A stretch of 55,244 bases of DNA from an uncultured Clostridia bacterium (GCA_944330115.1 CALVIN010000008.1:1-55244), one strand, 5' to 3'. Positions 16,177 to 25,506 are shown, counted from the stretch's first letter. The notes: a model not told the origin generated them from the letters alone. Made by a program: numbers and translations.

Positions 16177-17013
16177 TTAAACGCCTGCGCCGCCGAGCTT
16201 GGGAAAGAGGGCGTGTGCGTTTTGCCATACCCTTATTTTAAGCTCCTCCTCGGGCATTTCCTTGATTTGCGCCATGTTTGCGGCGATCTCGGGTATGCTT
16301 GCGGGGGTGTTGGGGAATGTGCCGTATGCGCTTGCGGGCGCAAGATAGGGGCTGTCCGTTTCGGTGAGCAGCTTATCTATCGGCAGAGCGGCTATGCTCT
16401 TTTTTGCGCGCTTGCTGCCCTTCCATGTGGAGGTGCCGCCGAAGGAAAAATATATGCCGAGCTTACAAAATTCTTTGGCGAGCTCGGGCGAGTGCGAATA
16501 GCAATGGAGCAGCGCGCCGTGCCTTATTTTGCATACATGGTCGCTTAAAAACCTGTACATATCCTCGGCGCAGTCGCGGCTGTGTATCTCCACGGGCATG
16601 CGGAATTTATCGGCGAGCTCTATCTGGCGCAGGAACATCTCGTGCTGCAAGGGCTTGTTGGTATCCTCGTAGTGATAGTCAAGCCCTATCTCGCCGAGCG
16701 CCACGCACTTGGGGTGAGATAAAAGGGCGGCAATTTTATCGAGGTCGCCCTCGCGGTATTTTGAAAGCTCGGTGGGGTGAAAACCTGCCGTAAAATACAC
16801 GCAGCCAAACCTTTCGGAAAGCTCTGCGCCCGCCTCCGAGGAGGGGATATCGAAGCCGGCTGTTATCACTTTTTTGACGCCCGCCGCCTGTATTTTTGAT
16901 ACAAGGTCGCTTAAATTCCCGTATTCGCCGCCCGTGAGGTGGCAATGCACGTCGATATACCCGATATCGCTTGCGGCGGTATCGGCGTATTTTTCAAACT
17001 CTTGCGCCGTCAC
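16177..17013 (-). CDS. tatD: TatD-family metal-dependent hydrolase (DNase)
   Basis: About 278 residues. A GTG at 17013 is chosen as start: it overlaps the metG stop in a GTGA arrangement and leaves the usual family N-terminus; the longer frame is a shadow of metG. Metal-binding motifs of the TatD barrel are all present: DVHCHL, GEIGLDYHYE, HSRD, HCYSHS and TETDSPYL. The family hydrolyses DNA 3' ends or related phosphodiesters. Translational coupling to metG is likely. Confidence 0.92.
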   Translation of the reverse strand: MTAQEFEKYADTAASDIGYIDVHCHLTGGEYGNLSDLVSKIQAAGVKKVITAGFDIPSSEAGAELSERFGCVYFTAGFHPTELSKYREGDLDKIAALLSHPKCVALGEIGLDYHYEDTNKPLQHEMFLRQIELADKFRMPVEIHSRDCAEDMYRFLSDHVCKIRHGALLHCYSHSPELAKEFCKLGIYFSFGGTSTWKGSKRAKKSIAALPIDKLLTETDSPYLAPASAYGTFPNTPASIPEIAANMAQIKEMPEEELKIRVWQNAHALFPKLGGAGV

Positions 17014-18998
17014 GAAAGCACGCTCCCCGCGGGGACGTCCTTTTCGGGCGAGACTATGCTGAGCGTTCCGTCGGGCGCCTCGGCGCACACTATCATGCCC
17101 TCCGAGAGGAGGCCCTTCATTTCGCGAGGGGGCAGGTTGGTGACGACTATCACCTTTTTGCCCACCATCTCTTCGGCGGTGTAGTGCTTGGCGATGCCGC
17201 TTAAGACGGATATCGTTTTGCCGCCGATATCCACCGTTTCGTGCAGCAGCTTGCTCTTTTTTACCGGCTCGCACGCCACTACCTTGCCCACCACCATTCT
17301 GACCTTTGCAAAGTCGTCGATGGTGATCTCGGGCACGGCGGGCTCTTCGGGCGCGGGAGCGGCCTCGGCACGCTGGGCGGCCATTATCTTTTCGATCTGA
17401 GGTTTGATATCCTCGAACTTGATGCGCGCAAACAGCGTCTGCGGCTCGCGAGTTACAGTATAACTTTGAGGGCAGGCGAGCCCGTCTATGCCGCGCGCCC
17501 TGCCGCCTATTTCGCTAAGTATGGTTTCGGCGGTGTGCGGCATGAATGCGCGCAGTATGTTTGCGCCGACGTCGAGCGAGGAGATGAGGTTGTAGAGCAC
17601 CTCCGAGAGCCTGCCGCGCTTATCCTCGTCCTTGGCGAGCAGCCAGGGCGTGGTTTCGTCGATATACTTGTTTGCGCGGCGGAAGAGCGTCCACAGCGCG
17701 TCGAGCGCGTCGGCCACCCTGAACTCGTCCATGCAGGCGGCCACCCTTGCCGCCGTACCCGATATCACCGACCTGAAGTCGGAATCGGGCTCGCCCTCCT
17801 CTCCCGTGCGGGCCGCCGTGCCGCCGAAGTATTGATTTGTCATCGACACGGTGCGCTTTACGAGGTTGCCGAGCACGTTGGCAAGGTCTGAATTTATGCG
17901 CTCGCACACGAGCTCCCACGTTATGGTACCGTCCTGGTCGAAGGGCATTTCGTGCAATACGAAGTAGCGCACGGCGTCTACGCCGAACACCGAGGCGAGG
18001 TCGTCGGCATAGAGCACGTTGCCCTTTGACTTAGACATCTTGTCGCCGCCCTGTAAAAGCCAGGGGTGGCCGAACACGCGCTTGGGCAGCGGCAGGCCGA
18101 GGGCCATGAGGAATATCGGCCAGTATATCACATGGAAGCGCATTATATCCTTGCCCACGACGTGCACGTCGGCAGGCCACAGCTTTTTGAACTGTTCGGA
18201 GGGGCTGTCGACGTCGTAGCCGATGCCCGTGATGTAGTTGGCGAGCGCGTCGAGCCATACATAAACTACGTGGCGCCTGTCGAAATCGACGGGCACGCCC
18301 CACGAGAAGGAGGTGCGCGAAACGCAAAGATCCTGCAGCTTGGTCTTTAAGGTGCCGTTATCGGCGGCCGCGGCGAGCTCTTCGTCGGACTTGCCTATAA
18401 AATCGTCGGCAAGCAGGAAGTTATTGAGCATCTCGTGCTTGCGCGACACGGGGGTTATGAACTCGGGGTGGGTGCAGATGTGCTTTACCAATCTGTTGGC
18501 ATACTTGCCCATCTTGAAGAAGTAGGCCTCCTCGCGGGCGGGCTTTACCTCTCTGCCGCAGTCGGGGCAGCGGCCGTTTACAAGCTGACTCTCCGTCCAG
18601 AAACTCTCGCAGGGGGTGCAATACAGCCCCTCGTACTCACTCTTGTATATATCGCCGCTGTCTACAAATTTTTTGAAGATGTGCTGCACGACGCGCTCGT
18701 GGTAGTCGTCGGTGGTGCGTATGAACTTATCGTATTCCACGCCCATCAGCTTCCAGATGTCCTTTATCTGCGAGGCGACGCCGTCGACGAACTGCTTGGG
18801 CGCCACGCCCCTTTCGGCGGCCTTGAGCTCTATCTTCTGGCCGTGCTCGTCGGTGCCCGTCATAAAGAACACGTCGCGCCCCTGCATGCGCTTGAAGCGC
18901 GCCAGAGCGTCGGTCAAGATTATCTCGTAGGTGTTGCCGATGTGCGGCTTGCCCGAGGTATAGGTTATTGCCGTCGTGATATAAAATTTTTCTGACAT
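17010..18998 (-). CDS. metG: Methionyl-tRNA synthetase
   Basis: A 662-residue class I synthetase. HIGH-type motif GKPHIGNTY near residue 17, zinc knuckle CTPCESFW and CPDCGRE near residues 127-150, KMSKS motif DKMSKSKGN near residue 320, and a C-terminal tRNA-binding OB domain (IDDFAKVRMVVGKV onward). This is the dimeric form with the appended C-terminal domain. First gene of metG-tatD-rsmA, with its own promoter and a roughly 120-base leader in which I saw no T-box. Confidence 0.96.
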   Translation of the reverse strand: MSEKFYITTAITYTSGKPHIGNTYEIILTDALARFKRMQGRDVFFMTGTDEHGQKIELKAAERGVAPKQFVDGVASQIKDIWKLMGVEYDKFIRTTDDYHERVVQHIFKKFVDSGDIYKSEYEGLYCTPCESFWTESQLVNGRCPDCGREVKPAREEAYFFKMGKYANRLVKHICTHPEFITPVSRKHEMLNNFLLADDFIGKSDEELAAAADNGTLKTKLQDLCVSRTSFSWGVPVDFDRRHVVYVWLDALANYITGIGYDVDSPSEQFKKLWPADVHVVGKDIMRFHVIYWPIFLMALGLPLPKRVFGHPWLLQGGDKMSKSKGNVLYADDLASVFGVDAVRYFVLHEMPFDQDGTITWELVCERINSDLANVLGNLVKRTVSMTNQYFGGTAARTGEEGEPDSDFRSVISGTAARVAACMDEFRVADALDALWTLFRRANKYIDETTPWLLAKDEDKRGRLSEVLYNLISSLDVGANILRAFMPHTAETILSEIGGRARGIDGLACPQSYTVTREPQTLFARIKFEDIKPQIEKIMAAQRAEAAPAPEEPAVPEITIDDFAKVRMVVGKVVACEPVKKSKLLHETVDIGGKTISVLSGIAKHYTAEEMVGKKVIVVTNLPPREMKGLLSEGMIVCAEAPDGTLSIVSPEKDVPAGSVLS

Positions 18999-19124
18999 AT
19001 CTTCACCCTCTTTAAGGCACGCAAAAGCGCTTTCATGCCGCCCGCGCGCCCTGTGATATTTACCTTGAATTACTTATAAAACGCAACGTTTTTACTTGAA
19101 AAGTATGGCGTATTTTACCTAAAA

Positions 19125-19153
19125 AGTATATCACACTAACGCGCGGTTGTAAA
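19125..19153 (-). promoter_or_regulatory. Promoter of metG
   Basis: In the minus direction TTTACA (19153-19148), 17-base spacer, TATACT (19130-19125). Confidence 0.7.
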
Positions 19154-19198
19154 CTGACTTTTGGCATATATAAAAAAGTGCGCGAATAAAAATATGCT

Positions 19199-19789
19199 AT
19201 GAACGGCGTTTTTACGGCGATATTTATAATTTCGGCGGTGCTGCTTTGCTTCGCCGCGCCCGAAAAATTTTTGACCGCGCTGATGGACGGCGCGCGCACG
19301 GCGGCCGCGGTGTGCCTTACGCTGTTTTGCGTGTATGCCGTGTGGATGGGACTTGCCGCCGTGGCCGAAGAATGCGGCATAACGCGGGGCGCGGCAAAAC
19401 TGCTGAGGCCGGCATGCAGAAAGATTTTTAAAACGGACAGCGACGCCGCCTGCGAGGCCGCCGCAATGAACCTTGCCTGCGACCTGCTGGGCGCGGGAGC
19501 CTCCACTCCCTTTGCCGTAAAGGCCATAGGCGAATGGGAAAAGGAGAAAAACGGCTATGCGCAAAAGCTGCTGTTTGTGATAAACGCGGCGGGCTTTCAG
19601 ATAGTGCCCTCCACCGTGATAGCGCTGCGCGCGGGCGCGGGGAGCGCTGCCGCCGCCGACATATTTTTGCCCTCGTTGATATGCTCGGCGATATCGCTCG
19701 TGCTTTCGGTGACGGCCTTCGCCGTAAGCGAAAGGATATGCAGGGCGTGGCGCGGCAGAAAGAAAAAACGTAAGCGCGGGGGCGCATGA
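19199..19789 (+). CDS. spmA: Spore maturation protein A
   Basis: A 196-residue membrane protein with a nucleoside-transporter gate (Gate) domain. It shows about four hydrophobic segments and the SpmA-like conserved stretch AMNLACDLLGAGASTPF near residue 84, and it ends in a short very basic tail. In Bacillus, SpmA and SpmB act in spore core dehydration. It overlaps spmB by four bases (ATGA). No clear ribosome-binding site is seen before the ATG; a CATATATA box near 19,165 may be a sporulation sigma-factor -10, which I cannot confirm. Confidence 0.88.
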   Translation: MNGVFTAIFIISAVLLCFAAPEKFLTALMDGARTAAAVCLTLFCVYAVWMGLAAVAEECGITRGAAKLLRPACRKIFKTDSDAACEAAAMNLACDLLGAGASTPFAVKAIGEWEKEKNGYAQKLLFVINAAGFQIVPSTVIALRAGAGSAAAADIFLPSLICSAISLVLSVTAFAVSERICRAWRGRKKKRKRGGA

Positions 19790-20292
19790 TGGCGCTTATA
19801 ATACCGGCAATTTTTATAGCCGTGATGGCGTGCGCCGTATATAAAAAGGTAAACGTATACGGCTGCTTTACGGGCGGGATAGAGGGCGCCTTTAAATTCG
19901 TGCTCTCCATGCTGCCCTGCCTTGCGGCGGTGTTTATGATGTGCGCGCTGTTTGAGGAGAGCGGGCTTGCCGACATGCTGATAAAATTTACCTCGCCCGC
20001 GTTCTCCTTTTTGGGCATACCCGAGGAGCTTACTAAACTTATACTTATAAAGCCGCTTTCGGGCAGCGGATCGCTTGCATACCTTACAGAGATAATACAA
20101 GACTACGGCGCCGACAGCTACGTTGCGCGCTGCGCGTGCGTGTGCTACGGCTCATCCGAGACGGTGTTCTATATTTCCGCCGTGTATTTTGCTGGCATAA
20201 AGGCAAAGGGGCTGGCGCGGCCGATAGTTTTATCGCTGCTTTCCGCCCTGTTCGCCACGGCGGCGGCATGCCTGATTTGCAGGGTGATGTGA
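19786..20292 (+). CDS. spmB: Spore maturation protein B
   Basis: A 168-residue membrane protein with the Gate domain of SpmB: IEGAFKFVLSMLPCLAAVF near residue 32, then IKPLSGSGSLAYL and CYGSSETVFYISAVYF, the last being the most diagnostic segment. Partner of SpmA, start overlapping the spmA stop. Followed by a strong terminator. Confidence 0.9.
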   Translation: MMALIIPAIFIAVMACAVYKKVNVYGCFTGGIEGAFKFVLSMLPCLAAVFMMCALFEESGLADMLIKFTSPAFSFLGIPEELTKLILIKPLSGSGSLAYLTEIIQDYGADSYVARCACVCYGSSETVFYISAVYFAGIKAKGLARPIVLSLLSALFATAAACLICRVM

Positions 20293-20357
20293 GGGCGCTT
20301 TTGGGCAGAATTTGGCAGAAAAATACGCCGCGGGCGGTGGAAAAATATGTGTAAATG

Positions 20358-20396
20358 ACAAAGGCGGCGCAAACCCGAAGTTTGCGCCGCCTTTGT
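20358..20396 (+). terminator. Terminator of spmAB
   Basis: 17-bp stem: 20358-20374 pairs with 20380-20396, loop CCGAA. Confidence 0.8.
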
Positions 20397-20597
20397 ATGA
20401 TAAGGGGGAAAATGATGAGCTGATTGATATGTAAACGGTGTCGCAACCGATTACATTAACTATTATATCTATATAAGAAAAAAAGTAAATTATTTTTAAA
20501 GATTTTTTTAAATAAATTGTGTTTATGAACGCTAAACAAATTTTGTTATTAACTGTCAAATTCCAACGATTTTTTTGTGGGATATTATAGCGGACCG

Positions 20598-20785
20598 CCG
20601 CACAGCGATTTTTTTGGGGTGAAACCCCACCCTACCCGTCTTGCAGTGCGTGCGGTAAATAAACCGCACTGCGGCGGTCACCGCTCGCGCGCTTACATAT
20701 GCGCTCGCTCATCTCGCTGCGGCACGCACAATGGGTATCCATTGTGCTATGAAATGCCGTGCTCGTCCCTCGAAGGGGAGGTACC
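20598..20785 (-). repeat. Family B structured repeat, copy B2
   Basis: Minus-strand copy. Stems on plus coordinates: GCAGTGCG/CGCACTGC (20643-20650/20665-20672) and GCACAATGG/CCATTGTGC (20726-20734/20739-20747). Both stems differ from B1 on both arms while linkers are retained. Confidence 0.8.
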
Positions 20786-20864
20786 GGGCGGCAGAAAAAA
20801 TTACCCTTCCATTTGAGGGGAGGTACCGGGCGGAGTGCAACGGAGCGTGACGGAAGGGTTATTT

Positions 20865-22004
20865 TTATTTGCTCTTGATTTTTTCCACAACTTCGGCGAC
20901 GGCGCGGGCGGCTATTGAGGTATGTTCTGCCGTGTTCTCTCTGCCGAAGGTGAAGCGCACGCATGAGGCCGCCTCCTCCTCCGAAAGTCCCATGGCGAGC
21001 AGCACAGACGAGGGCTTTGACGCGCCCGAGGAGCACGCCGAGCCCGTGGAGACGCATAAGCCGAGCCTGTCGAGCGCGAACATTATCTCCTCGCCGCGGC
21101 AGCCGGGGAAGGCTATGTTGGCGTTTGAGGGCAGCCTGTTTGCACTGTCGCCCACAAGGCGCGCGCCCGGCACGAGGGTGAGCACCTGCGATACAAAGCT
21201 ATCTCTGATGGCGCGCACGCGCTCCCCCTCCGCCTGCATATCTTCGCACGACGAGGCGAGAGCTTCGGCCATGCCGGCTATGCCCGCCACGTTGGTGGTG
21301 CCGCCGCGGAGGCCGCTCTCCTGCTGTCCGCCCGAGATTAGGCGGGCTATTTTGGTGCCCTTTTTGAGCCACAGCGCGCCCACGCCCTTGGGGCCGTAGA
21401 ACTTGTGTGCCGAGATGCTTATGCCGTCGGCAAAGTCGCATTTTAATGGCAGGCTGCCCGCCGCCTGAACGCAGTCGCAGAAGTAGAAGGCGCCCGCCGT
21501 GCGGCAGAGCGAATAAATTTCACGCGCGGGCTGTATTACGCCCGTTTCGTTGTTTGCATACATGACGCCAACAAAGGCCGCGCCGCCACGGTTAAGCGCC
21601 ATCTCCACCGCCTCCGGGCGGACTATGCCGAGGCTATCGGGATAGACGAGCTCGGTTTCAAAGCCGAACACCGCCATGTCTTCGGCGGCGCGGAGCAGCG
21701 AGGGGTGCTCTATGGCGGAGAGTATTATGCGGCTCTTTTTGCCGAAATTTGCGGCGCACACCCCCTTTAAAGCCCAGCTGTTGGCCTCCGAACCGCAGGA
21801 GGTGAAATACAGGTTGCCGCCGCTGCCCCCTATGAGCGAGAGAATTTTATCGCGCGCGGAGAGCACGGCGAGCGAGGCCGTGCGGCCGAGGGAATAGCGA
21901 GAATCGGCATTGCCGTATTGGGCGGTGAGATAGGGCTGCATTGCGGCCAGCGCGCGGGCGCTAAGAGGCGTGGTGGCGGCGTGATCGAGATAGATAAGTT
22001 CCAT
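20865..22004 (-). CDS. Cysteine desulfurase (NifS/IscS family)
   Basis: A 379-residue PLP enzyme that transfers sulfur from cysteine to an acceptor. Seen: LDHAATTPLS at the N-terminus, SCGSEANSWALKG near residue 69, the PLP lysine in SAHKFYGPKG near residue 195, and the active-site cysteine loop STGSACSSG near residue 320. No scaffold protein (IscU/NifU) or tRNA thiolase is adjacent, so the acceptor is unknown. Normal length for the IscS-like group. Confidence 0.92.
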   Translation of the reverse strand: MELIYLDHAATTPLSARALAAMQPYLTAQYGNADSRYSLGRTASLAVLSARDKILSLIGGSGGNLYFTSCGSEANSWALKGVCAANFGKKSRIILSAIEHPSLLRAAEDMAVFGFETELVYPDSLGIVRPEAVEMALNRGGAAFVGVMYANNETGVIQPAREIYSLCRTAGAFYFCDCVQAAGSLPLKCDFADGISISAHKFYGPKGVGALWLKKGTKIARLISGGQQESGLRGGTTNVAGIAGMAEALASSCEDMQAEGERVRAIRDSFVSQVLTLVPGARLVGDSANRLPSNANIAFPGCRGEEIMFALDRLGLCVSTGSACSSGASKPSSVLLAMGLSEEEAASCVRFTFGRENTAEHTSIAARAVAEVVEKIKSK

Positions 22005-22136
22005 TGAGTTGAGTTCCGTTACAAATTATTAAGTACTTTGTAAAAATTTATAAAAATGCCCCGCGGCGGCATACCGTTGCTGCACGCAGGGCGGCAAATT
22101 ACATGCGGATAGGCATTTTATAAGCCCGCGCAAAAC

Positions 22137-23039
22137 TCAGTCGGCGCGGAGGTTGTTTAACAGTTCTTTGAGCTTTTGCTCCTGCTCAACGCCCTCTAAA
22201 TAGCTTCTGCCGAGCGAAGTGGAGCTGTCGCTCTCATTGAGCTTTACGCGGCGGGCGTTGCGCGCGAGCGGGCGGGCGAGTATCACCGAGATGATAAACG
22301 CAAGCGCCGCGAGGGCGGCCAGCACTATGGTTACGGTGAGATAGACGCCCTCGGTATCGGAGAACATTATCGTGCTGAAGTATATCGCCGCGCAAAGGAG
22401 AGCTATGAAGGGCACGAAGGGTATAAAGAAGAGCGCGAGCGACTTTTTGAACGCCGCCTTGAAGCGCACGCGGCGCTCGGCCTTTTTGCCCTCGTTTTCC
22501 GCCTTGAGCTGTTCGTTGAGCTTTGAGCGCGCGTCGAGCTCCTTTTGCACTACGGGCGCAAGTTTTGCACCGACTTCTGCTATGCTTTCTGCCGTGCAGT
22601 ACTTTTTTAAATCGCGCGAGGCGGCGAGCACCTCATCGAAGCGGGAGATATCGGAAAAGTTTTTGGTGAGGAGCGAAAGCTGCAGCGGGTAAATTTCGGT
22701 CATTTCGGGGCACTCGCGGCGGGCGGAATCGAGCGTTGTGAGCGCATACTCGCCGTTGCCCTCCCCGGCAAGCGTTACCGCCTTTTGCAGCAGCTCTTCG
22801 GCCTTGGAGCGGCGCGCCGCCTCCTCCGCCTCCTGCTTTCTGCGCGCGAGCGCGAGCTCTTCGGGCGTAAACTCATGTTCATCGCCGTCATCGTCGAGCC
22901 CGAGATCTTCAAGTTCGACGACTTCCTCCCGCTCCTCGTCGTCGCCGTGGACTATCTCCAGCTCCTCCTCGCCGTCTTCGTTTACTCGGATGCGGTATTT
23001 TTTATCTTTATCGTCATCTATAAGCCTTTCTTCAGCCAT
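22137..23039 (-). CDS. Hypothetical membrane protein with acidic N-terminus
   Basis: A 300-residue protein I do not recognise. Residues 1-65 are highly acidic (runs of Asp and Glu); residues 65-195 are helical and charged, with a possible tetratricopeptide-like pair around 85-145; two membrane segments lie at about 200-222 and 233-255; the C-terminus is a charged cytoplasmic helix. AAAAGGAG precedes the start. Its stop and the next gene's position place it 12 bases downstream of ispE, so the two are co-transcribed. Function unknown. Confidence 0.8.
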   Translation of the reverse strand: MAEERLIDDDKDKKYRIRVNEDGEEELEIVHGDDEEREEVVELEDLGLDDDGDEHEFTPEELALARRKQEAEEAARRSKAEELLQKAVTLAGEGNGEYALTTLDSARRECPEMTEIYPLQLSLLTKNFSDISRFDEVLAASRDLKKYCTAESIAEVGAKLAPVVQKELDARSKLNEQLKAENEGKKAERRVRFKAAFKKSLALFFIPFVPFIALLCAAIYFSTIMFSDTEGVYLTVTIVLAALAALAFIISVILARPLARNARRVKLNESDSSTSLGRSYLEGVEQEQKLKELLNNLRAD

Positions 23040-23051
23040 AATTTACTCCTT

Positions 23052-23909
23052 TTAATTTTTGGGTATGTACGCCTTGGCGCAGAAGGCGTTGAACGAGCCG
23101 CGGTACCTGCTCTTTGCCCAGCGGCACAGCATGTCGCTTGAAAATACGGCGAACGCCGCGCTGCCCGAGCCCGTCATCGCTGCGCCGTCGGGCGAGAACG
23201 AGAGAGCCTCGTAAAGCGCCCTCTCCGCGTCGGCATTTATCGTGCGGGCGGGGGCGTACAGCGCGTTGTAGAAGGTTTTGCACAGCGAATTGTAGTCGCC
23301 GTTTTCGAGCGCCGCCTGCGCCCTTTGGGAATTGTTGCGAGCGCCGTCGGGCAGGCTGTCGTAGCGGCGGTAGCACTCGGCGGCGGATACGCCGCTTTGC
23401 GGCGCAATTATCAAAAAATCGGGCTTTAAGGCGCTGTTTATGCTCCTTATCACGTTGCCCCTGCCGAACAGCCGCGCCCAGCCGCCGCGCATCAGATAGC
23501 GCGTATCCGAGCCGACCATGTCGGCAATATCTTCGGCGCGCTCCTGCGGCACGCTATAAAGCTGCGAGAGAGCGCGAAGCACGCCCGCGGCGTCGGCAGA
23601 GGAGCCGCCCAGCCCCGCGCCTAAGGGGATATTTTTATCCACCCAAATATCGGCGCCGCCCGCGTTGAACTGCTCGCAGAACAGCTTTGCCGCGCGCACG
23701 GCGTTGTTGCTCTCGTACGGGATATTTTCGCTGCCGAGGCCGCGCATGGCGATATTCACCTGCCCGTCGGTGCGGCGGGCGACGGTTATGCCGTCGAACA
23801 GGTCTATCGTGACGACGACGCTGTCGAGCATGTGGTAGCCGCCCTGCGAGCCCGTTATTTGCAGCGTGAGATTGAGTTTTGCGGGAGATTTTACGCGCAC
23901 CCTTTCCAT
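23052..23909 (-). CDS. ispE: 4-diphosphocytidyl-2-C-methyl-D-erythritol kinase
   Basis: A 285-residue GHMP kinase of the methylerythritol phosphate isoprenoid pathway. The N-terminal VKSPAKLNLTLQI is diagnostic, the ATP motif GAGLGGSSADAA is near residue 97, and the C-terminal MTGSGSAAFAVF matches GHMP motif III. The ATG has no ribosome-binding site and lies one base after the predicted start of transcription. Conserved neighbour of sipL and veg. Confidence 0.94.
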   Translation of the reverse strand: MERVRVKSPAKLNLTLQITGSQGGYHMLDSVVVTIDLFDGITVARRTDGQVNIAMRGLGSENIPYESNNAVRAAKLFCEQFNAGGADIWVDKNIPLGAGLGGSSADAAGVLRALSQLYSVPQERAEDIADMVGSDTRYLMRGGWARLFGRGNVIRSINSALKPDFLIIAPQSGVSAAECYRRYDSLPDGARNNSQRAQAALENGDYNSLCKTFYNALYAPARTINADAERALYEALSFSPDGAAMTGSGSAAFAVFSSDMLCRWAKSRYRGSFNAFCAKAYIPKN

Positions 23910-23916
23910 GTCATAA

Positions 23917-23946
23917 ATTATAGCACGAAGGGCGGCGCAAATACAA
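23917..23946 (-). promoter_or_regulatory. Promoter of ispE, predicted leaderless
   Basis: In the minus direction TTGTAT (23946-23941), 18-base spacer, TATAAT (23922-23917). Predicted +1 at 23910, ATG at 23909. Confidence 0.6.
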
Positions 23947-23964
23947 TAAAAAATGTAAAAAATA

Positions 23965-23998
23965 GGGCGCCGCGCGCAAAATTTTGCGCGCGGCGCCC
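23965..23998 (-). terminator. Terminator of sipL: perfect 34-base palindrome
   Basis: 17-base arm 23965-23981 is exactly repeated inverted in 23982-23998, so the loop is formed from AAAATTTT. On the minus strand it is followed by TATTTTTTAC and a second T-run. Confidence 0.85.
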
Positions 23999-24030
23999 AT
24001 ATACTGAAAAGCCTGCCGCTTGCTGGCCGT

Positions 24031-25506
24031 TCAGCACTTTTTGGGACGGTAGATGACTATGCGCTCGTCGCCCTTTAAGGGGAAGGACGCGCCGCACGCC
24101 TCCGCCACCTCTTCGGGCGGCATTTTGAGGCGCTTTGCCGCCGACCACAGCGTTTCGCCCGCGCTCGGGATTAGCACGGTTATGGCAGAGGGCTCGCCGC
24201 ACTTTTCGCCCTCGGCAAGTTCGGTTATGTATGAGCACTTCTGCGGGGCAGACAGCACGGCGACTATCTTTAATGAGGCCTCGGCCTCGCACTCGCCCTC
24301 GGCGCGCTGGCGCACGCTGACGTTGTTTACCGCCATGTCTATGCTTGCGCATGCCCCCACTCCCTTCAATTTTACAGAGAAGGGCAGGGCGACCTCGGCG
24401 GAGTGCGTCTGCCCTTCGCGCGAGTAGACGAGCACGAAGTTTACCGCGCCCTCGAGCATGCCCGTATCTTCGGAATAGGAGCACTCGGCGCGCGGGTAGA
24501 GCGCCACCCTGAAGGCGCAGGAATAGTCTATCTTGGCCTTTACGGCACACGGGCCGCCCACCCGCTCGGTATATACGCGGATGTCGCCGCACGCGGGCAC
24601 GCTCTCGGAACACGTCGAGAGGGCGCACTCGGCGTCGGTTATAAAGGCGTCGGTGGCGGCCGCCGCCTCGTGCTCGCTGTAGAAACAGCCGAAAAATGAG
24701 AGCGACGCGCCGAAGTTTATGCCGCACCTGCCGCGCTCCTCGTTGACGGTGGCCGAAACGGACACCTCCTTTAACTGCGCGCAGCACATGGCGCGCACGG
24801 GCGTTATGGCGTCGTCGCACAGTATCTCGGCGGAGAAGGGTATTGCCCTGTCGAGCGCGACCGGCTCCGATCCCCGCACGGCGAGGAGGGAGAGATATAT
24901 CTCGCCCGAAATGCGCACCTCGCCCCCGCCGCAGCGGCAGTCGGTGACTATCGCCTTGGCGTCGTGGGAGAGTATATCCTCCACCCCCGCGGCGTCGAAA
25001 TCGTCCTCCACCTCGCTCTCGCCCGAAAAGGTCACGGCGGAGAGCAGCTTTAACGGCTCGAAGCGGCAGACTGCGCCCTCGGCGGCCGTTATATAGGAGC
25101 GCTCGGCCGAGCCGTACACATATATATCGGCGCGCACCACCGCCGTCACCACAAAGGCGGAGCCGTCGCGGCGGACGGAGGCCCTTTCGCAGGAGAGGCG
25201 CAAAAATGCCTGCTGAGCGGGCGCGAGGCGGTCGTCATCGGCATAGTGCGAGAACTCCGCCCCCTTCTGCGCGCGGCCGAGCTTGCCGTTTACGTCTGAA
25301 TATACGGCGGTGCACACCAGCCTGCCGCCGTAGTTTACCCTGCCCGACGTTACCTCGCACCCCTCGGGCGAGAGCTGCGGGCTGACGGCGAGCACCTCGC
25401 TCACCCCGTCGCCGAACGAGAAGCGGCACTCCACCGCCGAGCGCGACGTGAGCACGGCTATCTCCTTTATGTAACTTTCTGATTGATATTCGGCTTTTAC
25501 TTGCAT
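24031..25506 (-). CDS. sipL: SipL-like spore morphogenesis protein (SPOCS/DUF3794 plus LysM)
   Basis: A 491-residue protein with repeated SPOCS (DUF3794) beta-domains over most of its length and a C-terminal LysM at about residues 445-490 (SAGETLWSAAKRL onward). This is the architecture of SipL, which in Clostridioides difficile works with SpoIVA to assemble the spore coat. It starts behind AAGGAG. The veg-sipL-ispE order is typical of Clostridia. It is longer-than-minimal with an unusually Cys-rich central section. Confidence 0.85.
   Translation of the reverse strand: MQVKAEYQSESYIKEIAVLTSRSAVECRFSFGDGVSEVLAVSPQLSPEGCEVTSGRVNYGGRLVCTAVYSDVNGKLGRAQKGAEFSHYADDDRLAPAQQAFLRLSCERASVRRDGSAFVVTAVVRADIYVYGSAERSYITAAEGAVCRFEPLKLLSAVTFSGESEVEDDFDAAGVEDILSHDAKAIVTDCRCGGGEVRISGEIYLSLLAVRGSEPVALDRAIPFSAEILCDDAITPVRAMCCAQLKEVSVSATVNEERGRCGINFGASLSFFGCFYSEHEAAAATDAFITDAECALSTCSESVPACGDIRVYTERVGGPCAVKAKIDYSCAFRVALYPRAECSYSEDTGMLEGAVNFVLVYSREGQTHSAEVALPFSVKLKGVGACASIDMAVNNVSVRQRAEGECEAEASLKIVAVLSAPQKCSYITELAEGEKCGEPSAITVLIPSAGETLWSAAKRLKMPPEEVAEACGASFPLKGDERIVIYRPKKC

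Larger units (their letters stand above)
20293..20864. other. Gene-free region: terminator, AT-rich stretch, family B copy
   Basis: After the spmB terminator there is an AT-rich segment (20,400-20,590) with no recognised signal, then family B copy B2, then two AGGGGAGGT boxes near the cysteine desulfurase stop. No gene seen. Confidence 0.7.
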
